Shown: positions 7,845 to 18,754 of the stretch, in pieces | Position numbering within the stretch: the stretch's first letter is position 1 | Layout: each line of letters starts with the position of its first letter | NCBI RefSeq assembly: GCF_003353055.1 | Contig: NZ_QKWJ01000005.1 | Coordinates: forward strand, 1 to 64,000 | DNA: 64,000 nt | Origin: Cupriavidus lacunae | GTDB lineage: Bacteria > Pseudomonadota > Gammaproteobacteria > Burkholderiales > Burkholderiaceae | Direction: 5' to 3' | The notes under the pieces: generated by a model | Seen by the model: only the letters and a program-made list of their open reading frames with translations | Told to the model about the DNA's origin: nothing | Database searches by the model: none | Translations under genes and position numbers: made by a program

Positions 7845-9416
7845 ATGCCAGACACGCCCCAGTCACAAGCTCCGCAGCCCACCGACGCAGCCACGCCAGC
7901 CACGCTGTCCGTGCCCTTTCGCACCGCGCCCGGCTTCGCCGATCTCGGCGCGCAGTTCTTCACGCGCCTGCGTCCCACGCCGCTGCCGTCACCCTACCTG
8001 GTGGGGGTGGCTCCGGCCGCGGCGGCGCTGCTCGGCTGGGACGCCAGCATCGGCAGCCGGCAGGACTTTATCGAGACCTTTGTCGGCAACCAGGTGCCGG
8101 ACTGGGCCGACCCGCTCGCCAGCGTGTATTCCGGGCATCAGTTCGGGGTCTGGGCCGGCCAGCTCGGCGACGGCCGCGCCATCCGCCTGACGCAGGCCGA
8201 GACCGCCAACGGCCCGTGGGAAATCCAGCTCAAGGGCGCGGGCCTGACGCCCTACTCGCGCATGGCCGATGGCCGCGCGGTGCTGCGCTCGTCGATCCGT
8301 GAGTACCTTTGCTCCGAAGCCATGGCCGCACTGGGCGTGCCGACCACGCGCGCGCTGTCGATCATGGGCTCGGACGCCCCGGTGCGCCGCGAGACCATCG
8401 AGACCGCCGCGGTGGTGACAAGGCTGTCGCCGACCTTTATCCGCTTCGGGCACTTCGAGCATTTCGCCGCGCACGACGACGTGGCCGCGCTGCGCAAGCT
8501 GGCGGACTTTGTCATCGACAACTTCATGCCCGCGTGCCGCGACGATGCCCAGCCCTACCAGGCAATGCTGCGCGAAGTCTCGCTGCGCACCGCCGACCTG
8601 GTCGCGCACTGGCAGGCGGTGGGCTTCTGCCACGGCGTGATGAACACCGACAATATGTCGATCCTGGGCCTGACCATCGACTACGGCCCGTTCGGCTTTC
8701 TCGATGCATTCGACGCCAACCATATCTGCAACCACTCCGACACGCAGGGCCGCTATGCCTACAGCCAGCAGCCGCAGGTGGCGTTCTGGAACCTGCACTG
8801 CCTGGCGCAGGCGCTGCTGCCGCTGTGGCTGGTGCCAGGTGAATCCGACCAGGAAACCGCACGCGACGCCGCCGTGGAAGCCGCGCGCGCCGCGCTCGAC
8901 CCGTTCCGCGACCGCTACGCCGCCGCGTTCTTCCGCCACTACCGCGCCAAGCTGGGCCTGCGCCCGCCCGCCGGCGGCGACGACAAGTCCGACGAGCCGC
9001 TGCTGACCAGCCTGTTCCAGCTGCTGCACGGCCAGCGCGTGGACTACACGCTGTTCTGGCGCAAGCTGTGCGGCATTTCGTCCACCGACGCCTCGCGCGA
9101 CGCGCCGGTGCGCGACCTGTTCCTGGACCGCGCCGCTTTCGACACCTGGGTGGCCGACTACCGCGCGCGCCTGCGCGCCGAGCCATCGCACGATGCCGCC
9201 CGCGAGCTGGAAATGCTGGCGGTCAACCCCAAATACGTGCTGCGCAACCACCTGGCCGAGACCGCCATCCGGTACGCCCGCGACAAGGACTTCAGCGAAG
9301 TGGACCGGTTGCTGGCGGTGCTGTCGCGACCGTTCGACGAACAGCCGGAGGCCGAGCACTACGCGGCGCTGCCGCCGGACTGGGCGTCGGGGCTGGAGGT
9401 CAGCTGCTCATCGTGA
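7845..9416 (+). CDS. selO: Protein adenylyltransferase SelO (YdiU/UPF0061 family)
   Basis: SelO is a pseudokinase that transfers AMP from ATP to Ser/Thr/Tyr of target proteins and is linked to redox stress. The chosen start at 7845 gives 523 aa, the normal family length. Seen: GDGRAIRL, the nucleotide-site Lys in [14 protein letters not shown] (K130), the [13 protein letters not shown] helix, and [20 protein letters not shown] with metal-binding Asn/Asp. The C-terminus is Cys-Ser-Ser, with Cys three from the end, where animal SelO carries selenocysteine. It is followed by msrB, another redox-repair gene. Confidence 0.93.
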   Translation: MPDTPQSQAPQPTDAATPATLSVPFRTAPGFADLGAQFFTRLRPTPLPSPYLVGVAPAAAALLGWDASIGSRQDFIETFVGNQVPDWADPLASVYSGHQFGVWAGQLGDGRAIRLTQAETANGPWEIQLKGAGLTPYSRMADGRAVLRSSIREYLCSEAMAALGVPTTRALSIMGSDAPVRRETIETAAVVTRLSPTFIRFGHFEHFAAHDDVAALRKLADFVIDNFMPACRDDAQPYQAMLREVSLRTADLVAHWQAVGFCHGVMNTDNMSILGLTIDYGPFGFLDAFDANHICNHSDTQGRYAYSQQPQVAFWNLHCLAQALLPLWLVPGESDQETARDAAVEAARAALDPFRDRYAAAFFRHYRAKLGLRPPAGGDDKSDEPLLTSLFQLLHGQRVDYTLFWRKLCGISSTDASRDAPVRDLFLDRAAFDTWVADYRARLRAEPSHDAARELEMLAVNPKYVLRNHLAETAIRYARDKDFSEVDRLLAVLSRPFDEQPEAEHYAALPPDWASGLEVSCSS

Positions 9417-9520
9417 GGCGGCCTGCACGCCGGCACCAGCCGGTGTAAGGTTCACGCAGTTCGCACGACCAACGCCTGACCTGAGGAAACCCTTCAGACG
9501 AAGACCCGCGAGGACAAACC

Positions 9521-9985
9521 ATGACCACCACCAAGACCGACGCCGAGTGGCGTGAACAACTCTCCGACATCGAATACCGCGTGGCCCGCGAGTCCGCCAC
9601 CGAGCGCCCGTTCACCGGCCGCTACTGGGACCACTGGGACAATGGCATCTATCATTGCGTCGGCTGCGGCACGCCGCTGTTCGAATCCGCCACCAAGTTC
9701 GACGCCGGCTGCGGCTGGCCCAGCTATTTCCGCCCGATCAACGGCGAGGTGATTGCCGAGCATGTCGACCACAGCCACGGCATGACGCGCGTAGAGGTAC
9801 GCTGCAAGGAATGCGGCAGCCATCTGGGCCATGTATTCGAAGATGGCCCCGCCCCGACCGGCCTGCGCTATTGCATCAACTCGGCTGCGCTAAAATTCGA
9901 TGATCGCGACCCGGCACAGCGTGCGGCGGATGATGCCCACGGTGCCGGCAGCGGCGACGAACCCCGGCGCGACCCGCAGCGCTAA
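9521..9985 (+). CDS. msrB: Peptide-methionine (R)-S-oxide reductase MsrB
   Basis: MsrB reduces methionine-R-sulfoxide in damaged proteins. At 154 aa it is a cytoplasmic single-domain form. It has two zinc CxxC pairs (C46/C49 and C95/C98), the GCGWPS motif with a possible resolving Cys (C64), and the catalytic Cys in RYCINS (C118). The ATG follows GAGGACA. The C-terminal 25 residues are a hydrophilic tail beyond the fold. It sits between selO and yciB in the same direction. Confidence 0.96.
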   Translation: MTTTKTDAEWREQLSDIEYRVARESATERPFTGRYWDHWDNGIYHCVGCGTPLFESATKFDAGCGWPSYFRPINGEVIAEHVDHSHGMTRVEVRCKECGSHLGHVFEDGPAPTGLRYCINSAALKFDDRDPAQRAADDAHGAGSGDEPRRDPQR

Positions 9986-10022
9986 TGCTCCGGCAAGGAC
10001 GCCTGACACAACCTGGTACCGC

Positions 10023-10562
10023 ATGAAATTCCTGTTCGACCTGTTCCCGGTCATCCTGTTTTTTGCCGCCTTCAAGCTGGCCGACATCTACACCGCCACC
10101 GCCGTGGCCATTGGCGCCACGGTGCTGCAGATCGGCTGGGTCTGGTTCCGCCACCGCAAGGTCGAGCCGATGCAGTGGGTCAGCCTGCTGATCATCGGGG
10201 TCTTCGGCGGCGCCACGCTGGTGCTGCACAACGAAACCTTCATCAAGTGGAAGCCGACCGTGCTGTACTGGATGTTCGCGGCCGCGCTGCTGGGCTCGGT
10301 GATCGGCTGGCGCAAGAACCTGATCCGCGCCATGATGGAAAAACAGGTGACCCTGCCCGATGCCGTGTGGACGCGGCTCAACGCCGCCTGGGCCGGCTTC
10401 TTCGCCGCCATGGGCGTGCTCAACCTGTACGTGGCCTTCCAGTTCTCGACCGAGGCCTGGGTCAACTTCAAGCTGTTCGGCAGCATGGGGCTGATGCTGG
10501 TATTCATCGTCGCGCAGAGCGTCTGGCTGTCGCGCCACATGCCCGAGAACAGCCAGGACTGA
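10023..10562 (+). CDS. yciB: Inner membrane septation/intracellular transport protein YciB (IspZ)
   Basis: A 179-aa inner-membrane protein with about five hydrophobic helices, matching the YciB/IspZ family in length and pattern ([18 protein letters not shown] opening; [34 protein letters not shown]). Family members affect cell-envelope maintenance and septation, but the biochemical role is not established. The ATG at 10023 gives the canonical start; the open frame extends back into the msrB tail but not with family-like sequence. Confidence 0.93.
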   Translation: MKFLFDLFPVILFFAAFKLADIYTATAVAIGATVLQIGWVWFRHRKVEPMQWVSLLIIGVFGGATLVLHNETFIKWKPTVLYWMFAAALLGSVIGWRKNLIRAMMEKQVTLPDAVWTRLNAAWAGFFAAMGVLNLYVAFQFSTEAWVNFKLFGSMGLMLVFIVAQSVWLSRHMPENSQD

Positions 10563-10600
10563 CTGCCCGCTCCCGCCCCCCGAAACCAAGGAAACCATTG

Positions 10601-10927
10601 ATGGCAGCCGATCCCGCCACGATCGAGGCGATGCTGCGCGAAGCGCTCGCCCCCAGCCACCTTGCCGTGCGCGATGACAGCGCGGCGCACGCCGGGCATG
10701 CCGGCGCCGCGTCCGGCGGTGGACATTACGACGTGACAATCGTCAGCGAGCGCTTTGCAGGTCACAACCGGGTTGCCCGACACCGCATGGTGTATGATGC
10801 GCTGCGCGGTCTGTTCCCCACGCAGATCCACGCGCTCGCCGTGACTGCGTTCACCGACCAAGAGTATCAATCCCGCACACAATCCCTCGCGCAATCACGC
10901 GATTCTTCCAGCAACTCTCAGACCTGA
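10601..10927 (+). CDS. bolA: BolA family protein
   Basis: A 108-aa member of the BolA/IbaG family, small proteins that work with monothiol glutaredoxins in iron-sulfur and redox handling and in stress morphology. The class II KH-like core is visible: VTIVSERFAGHNRVARHRMVYDAL followed by IHALAVTAFT with the conserved His. A Gly/His/Ala-rich insert lies near residues 27-42, longer than in the compact E. coli protein, and the tail is Ser/Gln-rich. The start at 10601 has AAGGAA 9 bp upstream. It is 38 bp after yciB and 4 bp before the PPIase gene. Confidence 0.9.
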   Translation: MAADPATIEAMLREALAPSHLAVRDDSAAHAGHAGAASGGGHYDVTIVSERFAGHNRVARHRMVYDALRGLFPTQIHALAVTAFTDQEYQSRTQSLAQSRDSSSNSQT

Positions 10928-10931
10928 TTCC

Positions 10932-11726
10932 ATGAAGACCACCGTCCTCTCGTTCAGCCTGGCGGCTGTGCTTGCTGCCGGCAGCCTGCCGGCCTTCGCC
11001 CAGAATGCCGCCGTGGTGAATGGCAAGGCCATTCCGTCGGCAAAGCTGGACAAGTTGATCGCCGGCACCGGCCAGCCCGACAACCCGGAGCTGCGCACGC
11101 GCGCCCGCAACATGCTGATCGACCGCGAACTGCTCTCCCAGGAAGCCAACAAGCGCGGCCTGACCCAGCGCGACGACGTGCAGGAGCAACTGGAACAGGC
11201 TCGCCTGAACGTGTTGGCCGGCGCGGTGTTCGAAGACTACGTCAAGACCCACGGCGCCAGCGACGCCGAGCTGCTCAAGCAGTACGACAAGATCAAGTCG
11301 CAGTTCGGCAACGGCAAGGAATACCACGCCCGCCACATCCTGGTGGAAAAGGAAGCCGACGCCAAGGCGATCATCGCCAAGATCAAGGGCGGCGCCAAGT
11401 TCGAGGACATGGCCAAGGCCTCGTCCAAGGACCCGGGCTCGGCCGCCAACGGCGGCGACCTGGACTGGGCCAACAGCAGCAGCTACGTGCCTGAGTTCTC
11501 CGCAGCCATGACCGGCCTGAAGAAGGGCCAGATGACCGATACCCCGGTCAAGACCCAGTTCGGCTGGCACATCATCGAACTGGTTGACACGCGCGACGCC
11601 AAGATCCCGTCGTTCGAAGAGGTCAAGCCGCAGCTGACGCAGATGCTGATGGGCGACCAGAACTGGCAGCGCGAGCAGTTCCAGGCCATGATGAAGGCGC
11701 TGAAGGACAAGGCCAGGATCCAGTAA
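10932..11726 (+). CDS. Periplasmic parvulin-type peptidyl-prolyl isomerase (PpiC/SurA-like)
   Basis: A secreted folding helper of 264 aa with a signal peptide (MKTTVLSFSLAAVLAAGSLPAFAQ, cleaved after AFA). It has an N-terminal SurA_N-like helical part (residues about 25-110) and one parvulin domain (about 130-235) with YHARHILV, GGDLDW and FGWHIIEL. It probably catalyses prolyl cis-trans isomerisation of outer-membrane or periplasmic clients. It starts 4 bp after bolA, so the two are likely cotranscribed. A second, membrane-anchored PPIase (ppiD) lies at 26847-28781. Confidence 0.92.
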   Translation: MKTTVLSFSLAAVLAAGSLPAFAQNAAVVNGKAIPSAKLDKLIAGTGQPDNPELRTRARNMLIDRELLSQEANKRGLTQRDDVQEQLEQARLNVLAGAVFEDYVKTHGASDAELLKQYDKIKSQFGNGKEYHARHILVEKEADAKAIIAKIKGGAKFEDMAKASSKDPGSAANGGDLDWANSSSYVPEFSAAMTGLKKGQMTDTPVKTQFGWHIIELVDTRDAKIPSFEEVKPQLTQMLMGDQNWQREQFQAMMKALKDKARIQ

Positions 11727-11768
11727 GCATTGGTCCGGTCGCCCCCGCCGGTCCTGTCATATACAAGG

Positions 11769-12068
11769 ATGCAGCGCGTGGAGTCGACTGGCCGCTACTG
11801 GCAACTCTGGCATCTCTCGTCCCGGGGCATGTGCTATTGCGCACTGGCCTGGGCGACCCTGGACGGCGCCGCCCCTGGCTGGCGCCGGCTCCATCCCCAT
11901 CTCCCCCTGCGTGACCGTTACGCGCCCGAGAAGATCCTGCACGCCGCGGTGGCGTACAAGGAGGCTCGCGGCGAGATCAGGCCGCCCCCTGATTTCGAGG
12001 CCGGGCGGATGCTGACTTATGCATATGCGTCGTGGAGTTCACGCTTGCGCGCGCCGATACCGGACTGA
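11769..12068 (+). CDS. Hypothetical protein, 99 aa
   Basis: I do not recognise this protein. Its codon use (G/C-rich third positions) and Trp/Tyr-rich composition (GRYWQLWHLSSRGMCYCALAW) look like a real gene. It has no signal peptide or membrane segment. The ATG at 11769 is the best start, although its only SD-like sequence (AAGG) is too close; an alternative in-frame start is 39 bp upstream at 11730. It ends 22 bp before the convergent creatininase pseudogene. Confidence 0.5.
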   Translation: MQRVESTGRYWQLWHLSSRGMCYCALAWATLDGAAPGWRRLHPHLPLRDRYAPEKILHAAVAYKEARGEIRPPPDFEAGRMLTYAYASWSSRLRAPIPD

Positions 12069-12090
12069 TTCGCCCTTTACTATTCGCCCG

Positions 12091-12866
12091 CTACTGACGG
12101 CGATCGTAACGCCACCCTTCGTCGTCGAGCTGCCTGATACTGCCGACCACCAGCCCCACCAGGGCGTCAAGCATCTTGCTGCCCTTCTCCGCGCTGGCCC
12201 GCGTAGGATCGCCCGTGGCGCCCGTCGCGGAAACTTCAGCGATATCCCACATGATCTGCACGCGCTCGCCAAGGCGGATGCTGTCATCGGGCATCTGGCG
12301 CACGGCCTTGCTCAGGTCGCACAATTCCGGGCGCACCGCCATGGTGATGGAGGTTTCGCCTTCGCCGCCGTGCCCCAGCCCATCCCACTCGGCGAAGAAG
12401 CCGTCCCCGAGCAGATTGCCGACCAGGTACCACCAGGCGGGCATATAGGCGAACACGGCTTCCGGATGCCGCTGCTTGACCTTGCGCTGCGCAATTTCCA
12501 GCGGCGCGATATTGCCGTCATGGCCGTTCAGCACAAAGATGTGCCGGATGCCGTAGGCAAGCAGGCTCTCGAACATATCCTCGGCGACGGCCGTCACCGT
12601 CTCGAAGCGAAGCGAGATCGCCATCGGATTGGCGTTGTAATGCATCGAGGTGCCGAACGGCACGCCCGGGACCACGACGGTGCGCTCGAGCCGTTGCGCG
12701 GCCTGCCGGCCACTTCGGTGGGCACGAACAGGTCTGGCCCCAGTGGCAGGTGGCCGCCATGGCTTTCGCAACTGCCGAATACCGTGATCGCACTGTCGAT
12801 GTCACCGGCGGCGAACATCGCCTCGAGCTCGGCCGTCGAGAATTCATTCAGGAAGACCTTCTTCAT
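12091..12866 (-). pseudogene. Creatininase family amidohydrolase, frameshifted
   Basis: Creatininases are metal-dependent hydrolases of cyclic or linear amides (creatinine and related). The 5' part carries the metal ligands at the canonical positions E34, H36 and D45 (GSCESHGGHLPLGPD). The 3' part carries VLNGHDGN and the rest of the fold to the end. The two parts are in different frames, joined at about 12700-12708 (minus strand GCCGGCAGGCC), where one base is missing. With one base added the gene would be about 258 codons, normal for the family. The ATG overlaps the permease stop by 4 bp, so it was a coupled second gene. This is a real mutation or a sequence error; I cannot tell which. Confidence 0.85.
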
Positions 12867-14263
12867 GATGCCCTCTGCGCCAGCGGACGCGGCTTCGCGT
12901 TCAGTATCGGGTGCAACAGCAAGTACAGCAGCACGGTGGCCAGCAGCGCCACCAGGCCGTTCGGCCAGGCGGCCAGCCATTGGTTCAGTTCAAGGCCGAG
13001 TCCCAGCATCATGCCGGTCAGCGCCGCGCCCACGCCCGCCCGGTTGAACGCCGGCTGGGCATCCAGTTCGCGAACGTCATAGCGTCCCTTGTGCTTGACG
13101 TAGTAGTCCGCCAGCAGCGGGCCGGCCAGCGGCGGCGCCATGATGCCGAGGTAGTTGATGAAGTGCGAAAAGAACATCTGGTAGAAGCCGAGCGAGCCGA
13201 GCACGGTACCGGCCAGGCCTGCCACAAGGACGAGCTGCTTCTTGCCGACCCCGAAGCCGCAGGACTGCAGCACGGGACCCGTGTAGAGCGCATTGCAATA
13301 GAGCTCGGCATCGTTGGTGGTCCATAGCGACAAGGTCCACGTGACCGCGCCCGCCAGTGCCAGCAGGAAGCTCTTCTCCAGCATCCACGACACATAGTTG
13401 TATTCGCCGACGGTGACGGTGCCGATATAGCCGACGATATTGAGCAACGGATTCGTCAGCAGGAAGCAGGCTGCCGAGCCCAGCCACACCGCTCGGGCGT
13501 TCCGGCTGAAGCGGAACAGGTCGACGCCCATGATGGCGCCGGCAATCCAGCTCCCCACCAGCATGGTGACGGCCGACGATAGCGGCAAACCGCTCTTCTG
13601 CGAGGAGGCCGCGATAAAACTGCCGAGCCCGCCGCCCTCGTCCAGCATGCCGATGCCGACCAGCACCGCGATCAGCATGATGACGGGCGCCACCGGCACC
13701 GCCAGGCGCTCCAGCCCTTTCATGCCGGACATGGAAGTCGCGGTGAACAACAGCCCGCAGAGCAGGCATGCCGCGAAGACCTCCAGTGTAATGGGGGCGA
13801 TGGGGTACCCCATCCGGCCCGGGTCGAGCACCACGATGCCGCTCGGGTTGCCAATGAAGGCCCCCCAGATATCCCCCACCATGCCCGTGATCGCCGAGAA
13901 CCAGCCCAGCGTCAGCAGCCCCATCGCCAGCATCGGCAGGTTCATGCCTTTGGCGCCGTAGGCATAACGGCACAGCAGGGCCAGGCTCAGCCCGGTTCGT
14001 TGCGCGATGACGCCCAGCAGCGAGGTCAGCACGAACAGGATGCCCATGCCGATGGCGATGGCCAGCAACGCCATGGGGAAGGAAACGCCCGCGCCACCCG
14101 CCGGCCCGGCCAGGGTGCCGCCGATAAACAGGCCGGTGGCAACGTAGCCAAACCCGACCCACACCATCACCTGCTTCCAGGTCGGCCTGCGCGCATCGCG
14201 CGGGACCGGGGCGAACATATAGTCTGCATCGACTGCCGGGGACGACTGCGCCGTCTGCTTCAT
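12863..14263 (-). CDS. NCS1 family nucleobase:cation symporter (cytosine permease-like)
   Basis: A 466-aa inner-membrane transporter with about 12 hydrophobic segments of the purine/cytosine permease (CodB-like) family. Family-like features are the N-terminal PTWKQVMVWVGFGYVATGLFIGGTLAG, the RTGLSLALLCRYAYG loop and NYLGIMAPPLAGPLLADYYV near the end. Family members import nucleobases, hydantoins or similar N-heterocycles with H+ or Na+. Coupling to a creatininase suggests creatinine or a related cyclic amide as substrate, which is an inference. The ATG at 14263 has GGAG eight bases upstream. Confidence 0.9.
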   Translation of the reverse strand: MKQTAQSSPAVDADYMFAPVPRDARRPTWKQVMVWVGFGYVATGLFIGGTLAGPAGGAGVSFPMALLAIAIGMGILFVLTSLLGVIAQRTGLSLALLCRYAYGAKGMNLPMLAMGLLTLGWFSAITGMVGDIWGAFIGNPSGIVVLDPGRMGYPIAPITLEVFAACLLCGLLFTATSMSGMKGLERLAVPVAPVIMLIAVLVGIGMLDEGGGLGSFIAASSQKSGLPLSSAVTMLVGSWIAGAIMGVDLFRFSRNARAVWLGSAACFLLTNPLLNIVGYIGTVTVGEYNYVSWMLEKSFLLALAGAVTWTLSLWTTNDAELYCNALYTGPVLQSCGFGVGKKQLVLVAGLAGTVLGSLGFYQMFFSHFINYLGIMAPPLAGPLLADYYVKHKGRYDVRELDAQPAFNRAGVGAALTGMMLGLGLELNQWLAAWPNGLVALLATVLLYLLLHPILNAKPRPLAQRAS

Positions 14264-14444
14264 GACTGGATCTCCGATTCAACCGTACCGTGCTCAAACG
14301 ACCCGGCTGCAAGGGGACCAGCCCTGCTTCCGATCGTGAGTCAGCGCCAGAGTAACAGGGCAAAAACGGCGGAAAATGCGGAAGATTCCAAGATGCGAAG
14401 CGAAATGGCCATCGCCATCCGCGCATTGGCGGCGTGCATCGCCG

Positions 14445-14478
14445 AAAAACTAAAAAGCCACCGGCGCTGCCGGTGGCT
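14445..14478 (-). terminator. Rho-independent terminator of purL
   Basis: A perfect 10-bp stem (AGCCACCGGC with GCCGGTGGCT, 14456-14478) with a 3-nt loop is followed on the minus strand by a T-rich tail (TTTTAGTTTTT). It lies 38 bp after the purL stop. Confidence 0.9.
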
Positions 14479-14516
14479 CTGGGTCGGGACGAAGGGCGCA
14501 GGCCCTGGGCTGGTGC

Positions 14517-17500
14517 TTACCCCACCCACTTCCGCGCATTGCGGAACATCCGCATCCACGGGCTGCCGCCGTCGGCAACCTGCTTCCACGTATCCGGCGC
14601 CCAGCTCATGGTCGCGGCACGGAACACGCGCTCCGGGTGCGGCATCAGCACGGTGAAACGGCCATCGACGGTGGTCACCGAGGTAATGCCATCGGGCGAG
14701 CCGTTCGGGTTGAGCGGATAGGCCTGCGTGACCGCGCCGTAGTTGTCGACAAAGCGCAGCGCCACATGGGCCTGGTCGATATTGCCCTGCTGCGAGAAGT
14801 CGGCAAACCCTTCGCCGTGGGCCACAACGATGGGGATGCGGCTGCCTTCCATGCCGGCGAAGAAGATCGACGGCGAGGACTGCACTTCCACGGTCACGTA
14901 GCGCGCTTCGTACTGCTCCGACTGGTTGCGCGTGAACTGCGGCCAGGCACCGGCGCCTGGGATGATCGGGGCCAGGTTGCTCATCATCTGGCAGCCGTTG
15001 CACACGCCCAGCGCAAAGGTGTCCTGGCGGTTGAAGAAGGCCGCGAACTGCTCGGCCATCTGCCCGTTGAACAGGATGGTCTTGGCCCAGCCCTCGCCCG
15101 CGCCCAGCACGTCGCCGTAGCTGAAGCCGCCGCACGCGACGAAGCCGGTGAAGTCGGCCAGGTTGGCGCGGCCAGCGATCAGGTCGCTCATGTGCACGTC
15201 GTGCGTGTCGAAGCCGGCGCGGTCCATGCTGTACGCCATTTCGATCTGCGAGTTGACGCCCTGCTCGCGCAGGATCGCCACGCGCGGACGGGCACCGGTG
15301 GCGATGAACGGGGCGGCGATGTCTTCGGCAGCATCGAAGGTCAGCACCGGGCTGATGCCGGGGTCGGCGGCGTCCAGCAGGCGGTCGTACTCGCTGTCGG
15401 CGCAGGCCGGGTTGTCGCGCAGGCGCGCGATACGCCAGCTGACTTCGCTCCAGTTGCGCTGCAGGTCGGTGCGCGAGGCGCCGAAGACCTTCTTGGCGTC
15501 GCGGTAGACCTCGATCTGGTCGGTCGCGTTGGGCTTGCCCACCACATGGCTGCAGGCCGACAGGCCGGCTTCGCGCAGCACGGCGAAGACCGAGTCGCGG
15601 TCATCCATGCGCACCTGCACCACCGCGCCCAGTTCTTCCGAGAACAGCGCGCGCAGGGTCTGGTCGTTGCGGCGCTCGGCCACCTGCTGGGCCCAGTTCT
15701 TGGCGTCGCCGTAGTCCTGCTCCTGCTGCGGGTCCAGCGCCAGCATGTCGACGTTGAGCGAGATGCCGCAGTGGCCGGCAAAGGCCATTTCCGCCAGCGC
15801 GGCCATGAAGCCGCCATCCGAGCGGTCGTGGTAGGCCAGCAGCTTGCCTTCGCGGTTCAGGCGCTGGATCACGTTGAAGAAGTTCTTCAGGTCCTCGGCA
15901 TTGTCGACGTCCGGGGCGCTGTCGCCGACCTGCTGCGTCACCTGCGCCAGGATGCTGCCGCCCATGCGGTTCTTGCCGCGGCCCAGGTCGATGCCGATCA
16001 GCACCGTGTCGCCCGCGTCGGTACGCAGTTGCGGGGTCAGCGTGTGGTTGACGTCGTCCACCGCGGCAAAGGCCGAGATGATCAGCGACACCGGCGCCAC
16101 CACTTCCTTGTTGACGCCGTCGTCCTGCCACTTGGTGCGCATCGACAGCGAATCCTTGCCGACCGGGATGCTGATGCCCAGCGCCGGGCACAGCTCCATG
16201 CCGACTGCATGCACGGTGTCGTACAGCTTCGCGTCTTCACCTTCCACGCCGCAGGCCGCCATCCAGTTGGCCGACAGCTTGACCTTGCCCAGGTCTTTGA
16301 CCGGCGCGGCGGCCAGGTTGGTCAGCGCCTCGCCGATCGCCATGCGGCCCGAGGCCGGGGCGTTGATCACGGCCAGCGGGGTGCGCTCGCCCATGGTCAT
16401 GGCCTCGCCGGCGTTGCCCTGGTAGTCGAGCGTGGTCACGGCCACGTCGGCCACCGGCACCTGCCACGGGCCGACCATCTGGTCGCGCGCGTTCATGCCG
16501 CCGACGGTGCGGTCGCCGATGCTGATCAGGAACGACTTGCTGGCCACGGTCGGGTGGCGCAGCACGTCGCGCACGGCCTGCTCCAGGCCGATGCCGGTCA
16601 CGTCCACGGCCGGCAGCGCCTCGTCCACGCGCTTGACGTCGCGGTGCATGCGCGGCGGCTTGCCCAGCAGCACGTCCATCGGCATGTTGACGGTGTAGTG
16701 CTCCTTGAGCGTGGCGTCGACATTGGCGTCGACCAGCTGCAGCTGCTGTTCCTCGGTGGCGATGCCCACCACGGCGAACGGTGCGCGCTCGCGCTGGCAC
16801 ATGGCCTGGAACTGCGGGAAGCTGTCCGGCGCGATCGCCAGAACATAGCGCTCCTGCGACTCGTTGCACCAGATTTCCGCCGGCGACAGGCCGGACTCTT
16901 CCAGGTGCACCTGGCGCAGGTCGAAGCGCGCGCCGCGGCCGGCCCCGTCCACCAGTTCGGGGAAGGCGTTGGAGATGCCACCCGCGCCGACGTCATGGAT
17001 CGACAGGATCGGGTTGGCGTCGCCCAGCTGCCAGCACGCGTTGATCACTTCCTGCGCGCGGCGCTCCATCTCGGGGTTGCCGCGCTGGACCGAATCGAAG
17101 TCCAGGTCGGCGGTATTGGTGCCGGTCGCCATCGAGCTGGCGGCGCCGCCGCCCATGCCGATACGCATGCCCGGGCCGCCCAGCTGGATCAGCAGCGTGC
17201 CGGCCGGCAGCGGGTCCTTGTGCGTGTGCGAGGCGTCGATATTGCCGATGCCGCCGGCGATCATGATCGGCTTGTGATAGCCGCGCACGGTGCCGCCGAC
17301 GTTCTGCTCGTAGACGCGGAAGTAGCCGCCCAGGTTGGCGCGGCCGAACTCATTGTTGAAGGCGGCGCCGCCGAGCGGGCCGTCGATCATGATCTGCAGC
17401 GGCGAGGCAATACGGTCTGGCTTGCCGGTCACGCCGGGCTTGTCGTCCGGGTTGCGGTGCGTCACCGGCTGGGCGGCGTCACGGTCGTTTTCCCAGGATT

Positions 17501-18563
17501 CGACCGCCTCGGGGAGCATCAGGTTGGACACCGTGAAGCCGGTCAGGCCGGCCTTGGGCTTGGCGCCGCGGCCGGTGGCGCCCTCGTCGCGGATTTCACC
17601 GCCGGCGCCGGTGGAAGCGCCCGGGAACGGCGAGATCGCGGTCGGGTGGTTGTGCGTTTCCACCTTCATCAGCGTGTGCGTCAGCGCCTCGTGGCGGCCG
17701 TACTTGTGGTCGTCGCCGCGCGGGAACCAGCGCTCGGCCATGCCGCCTTCCATCACCGCGGAGTTGTCCGAGTAGGCCACGATCGAGCCCTGCGGATTGA
17801 GCTGGTGCGTATTGCGGATCATCGCGAACAGCGACTTGTCCTGCTGCACGCCGTCGATGGTCCAGGTGGCGTTGAAGATCTTGTGGCGGCAGTGCTCGCT
17901 GTTAGCCTGCGCGAACATCATCAGCTCGACGTCGGTCGGGTTGCGCTCCAGCTTGCCGTAGGCGTCGACCAGGTAGTCGATCTCGTCATCGGACAGCGCC
18001 AGGCCCATCTCGACGTTGGCCGCGGCCAGCGCGCTGCGCCCTGCCGAGATGTCGATAAAGCGCAGCGGCTTGGCCGGCAACTCCTGGAACAGCCCGGCGG
18101 CGTCATCGCGCGTGGCGACCACGGTCTCGGTCATGCGGTCGAACAGGTGCGCGGCGACGGCGGCGCGGGTGCCCGCGTCCAGCGTCTTGCGCCCGCGCAG
18201 CAGGCCCTTCTTGCAGAGCACGGTGATCTCGATGCCGCGCTCGACGCGGTGGATGTGCGTGAGGCCGCAGTTATGGGCGATGTCGGTGGCCTTGCTGGCC
18301 CACGGCGAGATCGTGCCGAAGCGCGGAATCACCACGAAGCGGTCGCCTTCGGGCTGCTCGGCGAACGGGGCGCCGTAGGTCAGCAGCGCCGCCACGCGGG
18401 ACTGCTCTTCGGCCGACAGCGGCGTCTGGGCGTCAACAAAGTGCAGGAACTGGCCATGCACCGATTCAATATCGGCGTCGATCTGCCGCAGGGCGGTGAG
18501 CAGGCGTTGCTGACGGAAGGCGGAAAGCGCCAAAGCGCCGGGGAAGCATGAGAAATGCGCCAT
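14517..18563 (-). CDS. purL: Phosphoribosylformylglycinamidine synthase PurL (large single-chain form)
   Basis: PurL makes FGAM from FGAR, ATP and glutamine in step four of de novo purine synthesis. The protein is 1348 aa, the fused proteobacterial type. The order is an N-terminal PurS-like domain, linker, two AIRS-like synthase halves ([23 protein letters not shown] near the first; [18 protein letters not shown] onward for the second), and a C-terminal class I glutamine amidotransferase with nucleophile Cys in [10 protein letters not shown] and the His/Glu pair in LMPHPERVF. The start at 18563 (MAHFSCFPG) matches family N-termini; an ATG two codons upstream is possible. Confidence 0.97.
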   Translation of the reverse strand: MAHFSCFPGALALSAFRQQRLLTALRQIDADIESVHGQFLHFVDAQTPLSAEEQSRVAALLTYGAPFAEQPEGDRFVVIPRFGTISPWASKATDIAHNCGLTHIHRVERGIEITVLCKKGLLRGRKTLDAGTRAAVAAHLFDRMTETVVATRDDAAGLFQELPAKPLRFIDISAGRSALAAANVEMGLALSDDEIDYLVDAYGKLERNPTDVELMMFAQANSEHCRHKIFNATWTIDGVQQDKSLFAMIRNTHQLNPQGSIVAYSDNSAVMEGGMAERWFPRGDDHKYGRHEALTHTLMKVETHNHPTAISPFPGASTGAGGEIRDEGATGRGAKPKAGLTGFTVSNLMLPEAVESWENDRDAAQPVTHRNPDDKPGVTGKPDRIASPLQIMIDGPLGGAAFNNEFGRANLGGYFRVYEQNVGGTVRGYHKPIMIAGGIGNIDASHTHKDPLPAGTLLIQLGGPGMRIGMGGGAASSMATGTNTADLDFDSVQRGNPEMERRAQEVINACWQLGDANPILSIHDVGAGGISNAFPELVDGAGRGARFDLRQVHLEESGLSPAEIWCNESQERYVLAIAPDSFPQFQAMCQRERAPFAVVGIATEEQQLQLVDANVDATLKEHYTVNMPMDVLLGKPPRMHRDVKRVDEALPAVDVTGIGLEQAVRDVLRHPTVASKSFLISIGDRTVGGMNARDQMVGPWQVPVADVAVTTLDYQGNAGEAMTMGERTPLAVINAPASGRMAIGEALTNLAAAPVKDLGKVKLSANWMAACGVEGEDAKLYDTVHAVGMELCPALGISIPVGKDSLSMRTKWQDDGVNKEVVAPVSLIISAFAAVDDVNHTLTPQLRTDAGDTVLIGIDLGRGKNRMGGSILAQVTQQVGDSAPDVDNAEDLKNFFNVIQRLNREGKLLAYHDRSDGGFMAALAEMAFAGHCGISLNVDMLALDPQQEQDYGDAKNWAQQVAERRNDQTLRALFSEELGAVVQVRMDDRDSVFAVLREAGLSACSHVVGKPNATDQIEVYRDAKKVFGASRTDLQRNWSEVSWRIARLRDNPACADSEYDRLLDAADPGISPVLTFDAAEDIAAPFIATGARPRVAILREQGVNSQIEMAYSMDRAGFDTHDVHMSDLIAGRANLADFTGFVACGGFSYGDVLGAGEGWAKTILFNGQMAEQFAAFFNRQDTFALGVCNGCQMMSNLAPIIPGAGAWPQFTRNQSEQYEARYVTVEVQSSPSIFFAGMEGSRIPIVVAHGEGFADFSQQGNIDQAHVALRFVDNYGAVTQAYPLNPNGSPDGITSVTTVDGRFTVLMPHPERVFRAATMSWAPDTWKQVADGGSPWMRMFRNARKWVG

Positions 18564-18649
18564 GATCGTAGCGGTCGGGGAGGCGGTGAGGTAGGGGCTG
18601 CTGCTTAGCCGGCACCGCTGCATGGGGCGCCGGCCGGCGGGAAACCGGT

Positions 18650-18655
18650 ATTGTA
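18650..18655 (-). promoter_or_regulatory. Candidate -10 element for purL
   Basis: On the minus strand TACAAT lies about 87 bp upstream of the purL ATG. The sequence 17-18 bp further up (TGCAAA) is only a weak -35. No purine operator or riboswitch was recognised in the leader. Confidence 0.35.
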
Positions 18656-18754
18656 CCTTGCCGGCACCCGGATTTTGCACTGCGGCATCACGGCGGCCCC
18701 GTGTGACGGGTTTTCGTGATAATGCTTATGCATCACTTTCTCCGTATAAACGGC

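Noticed and set aside
7622..8302. Frame starting at GTG after a strong AAGGAGG, overlapping selO
   Set aside because: The translation is Arg/His/Pro-rich, out of frame with the well-supported selO gene. The SD-like sequence may be fortuitous.
14637..18551. Open frame of about 1300 codons antisense to purL
   Set aside because: Its product is Arg/Val/His-rich low-complexity sequence created by the GC-rich codon pattern of purL; no domains, no ribosome site.
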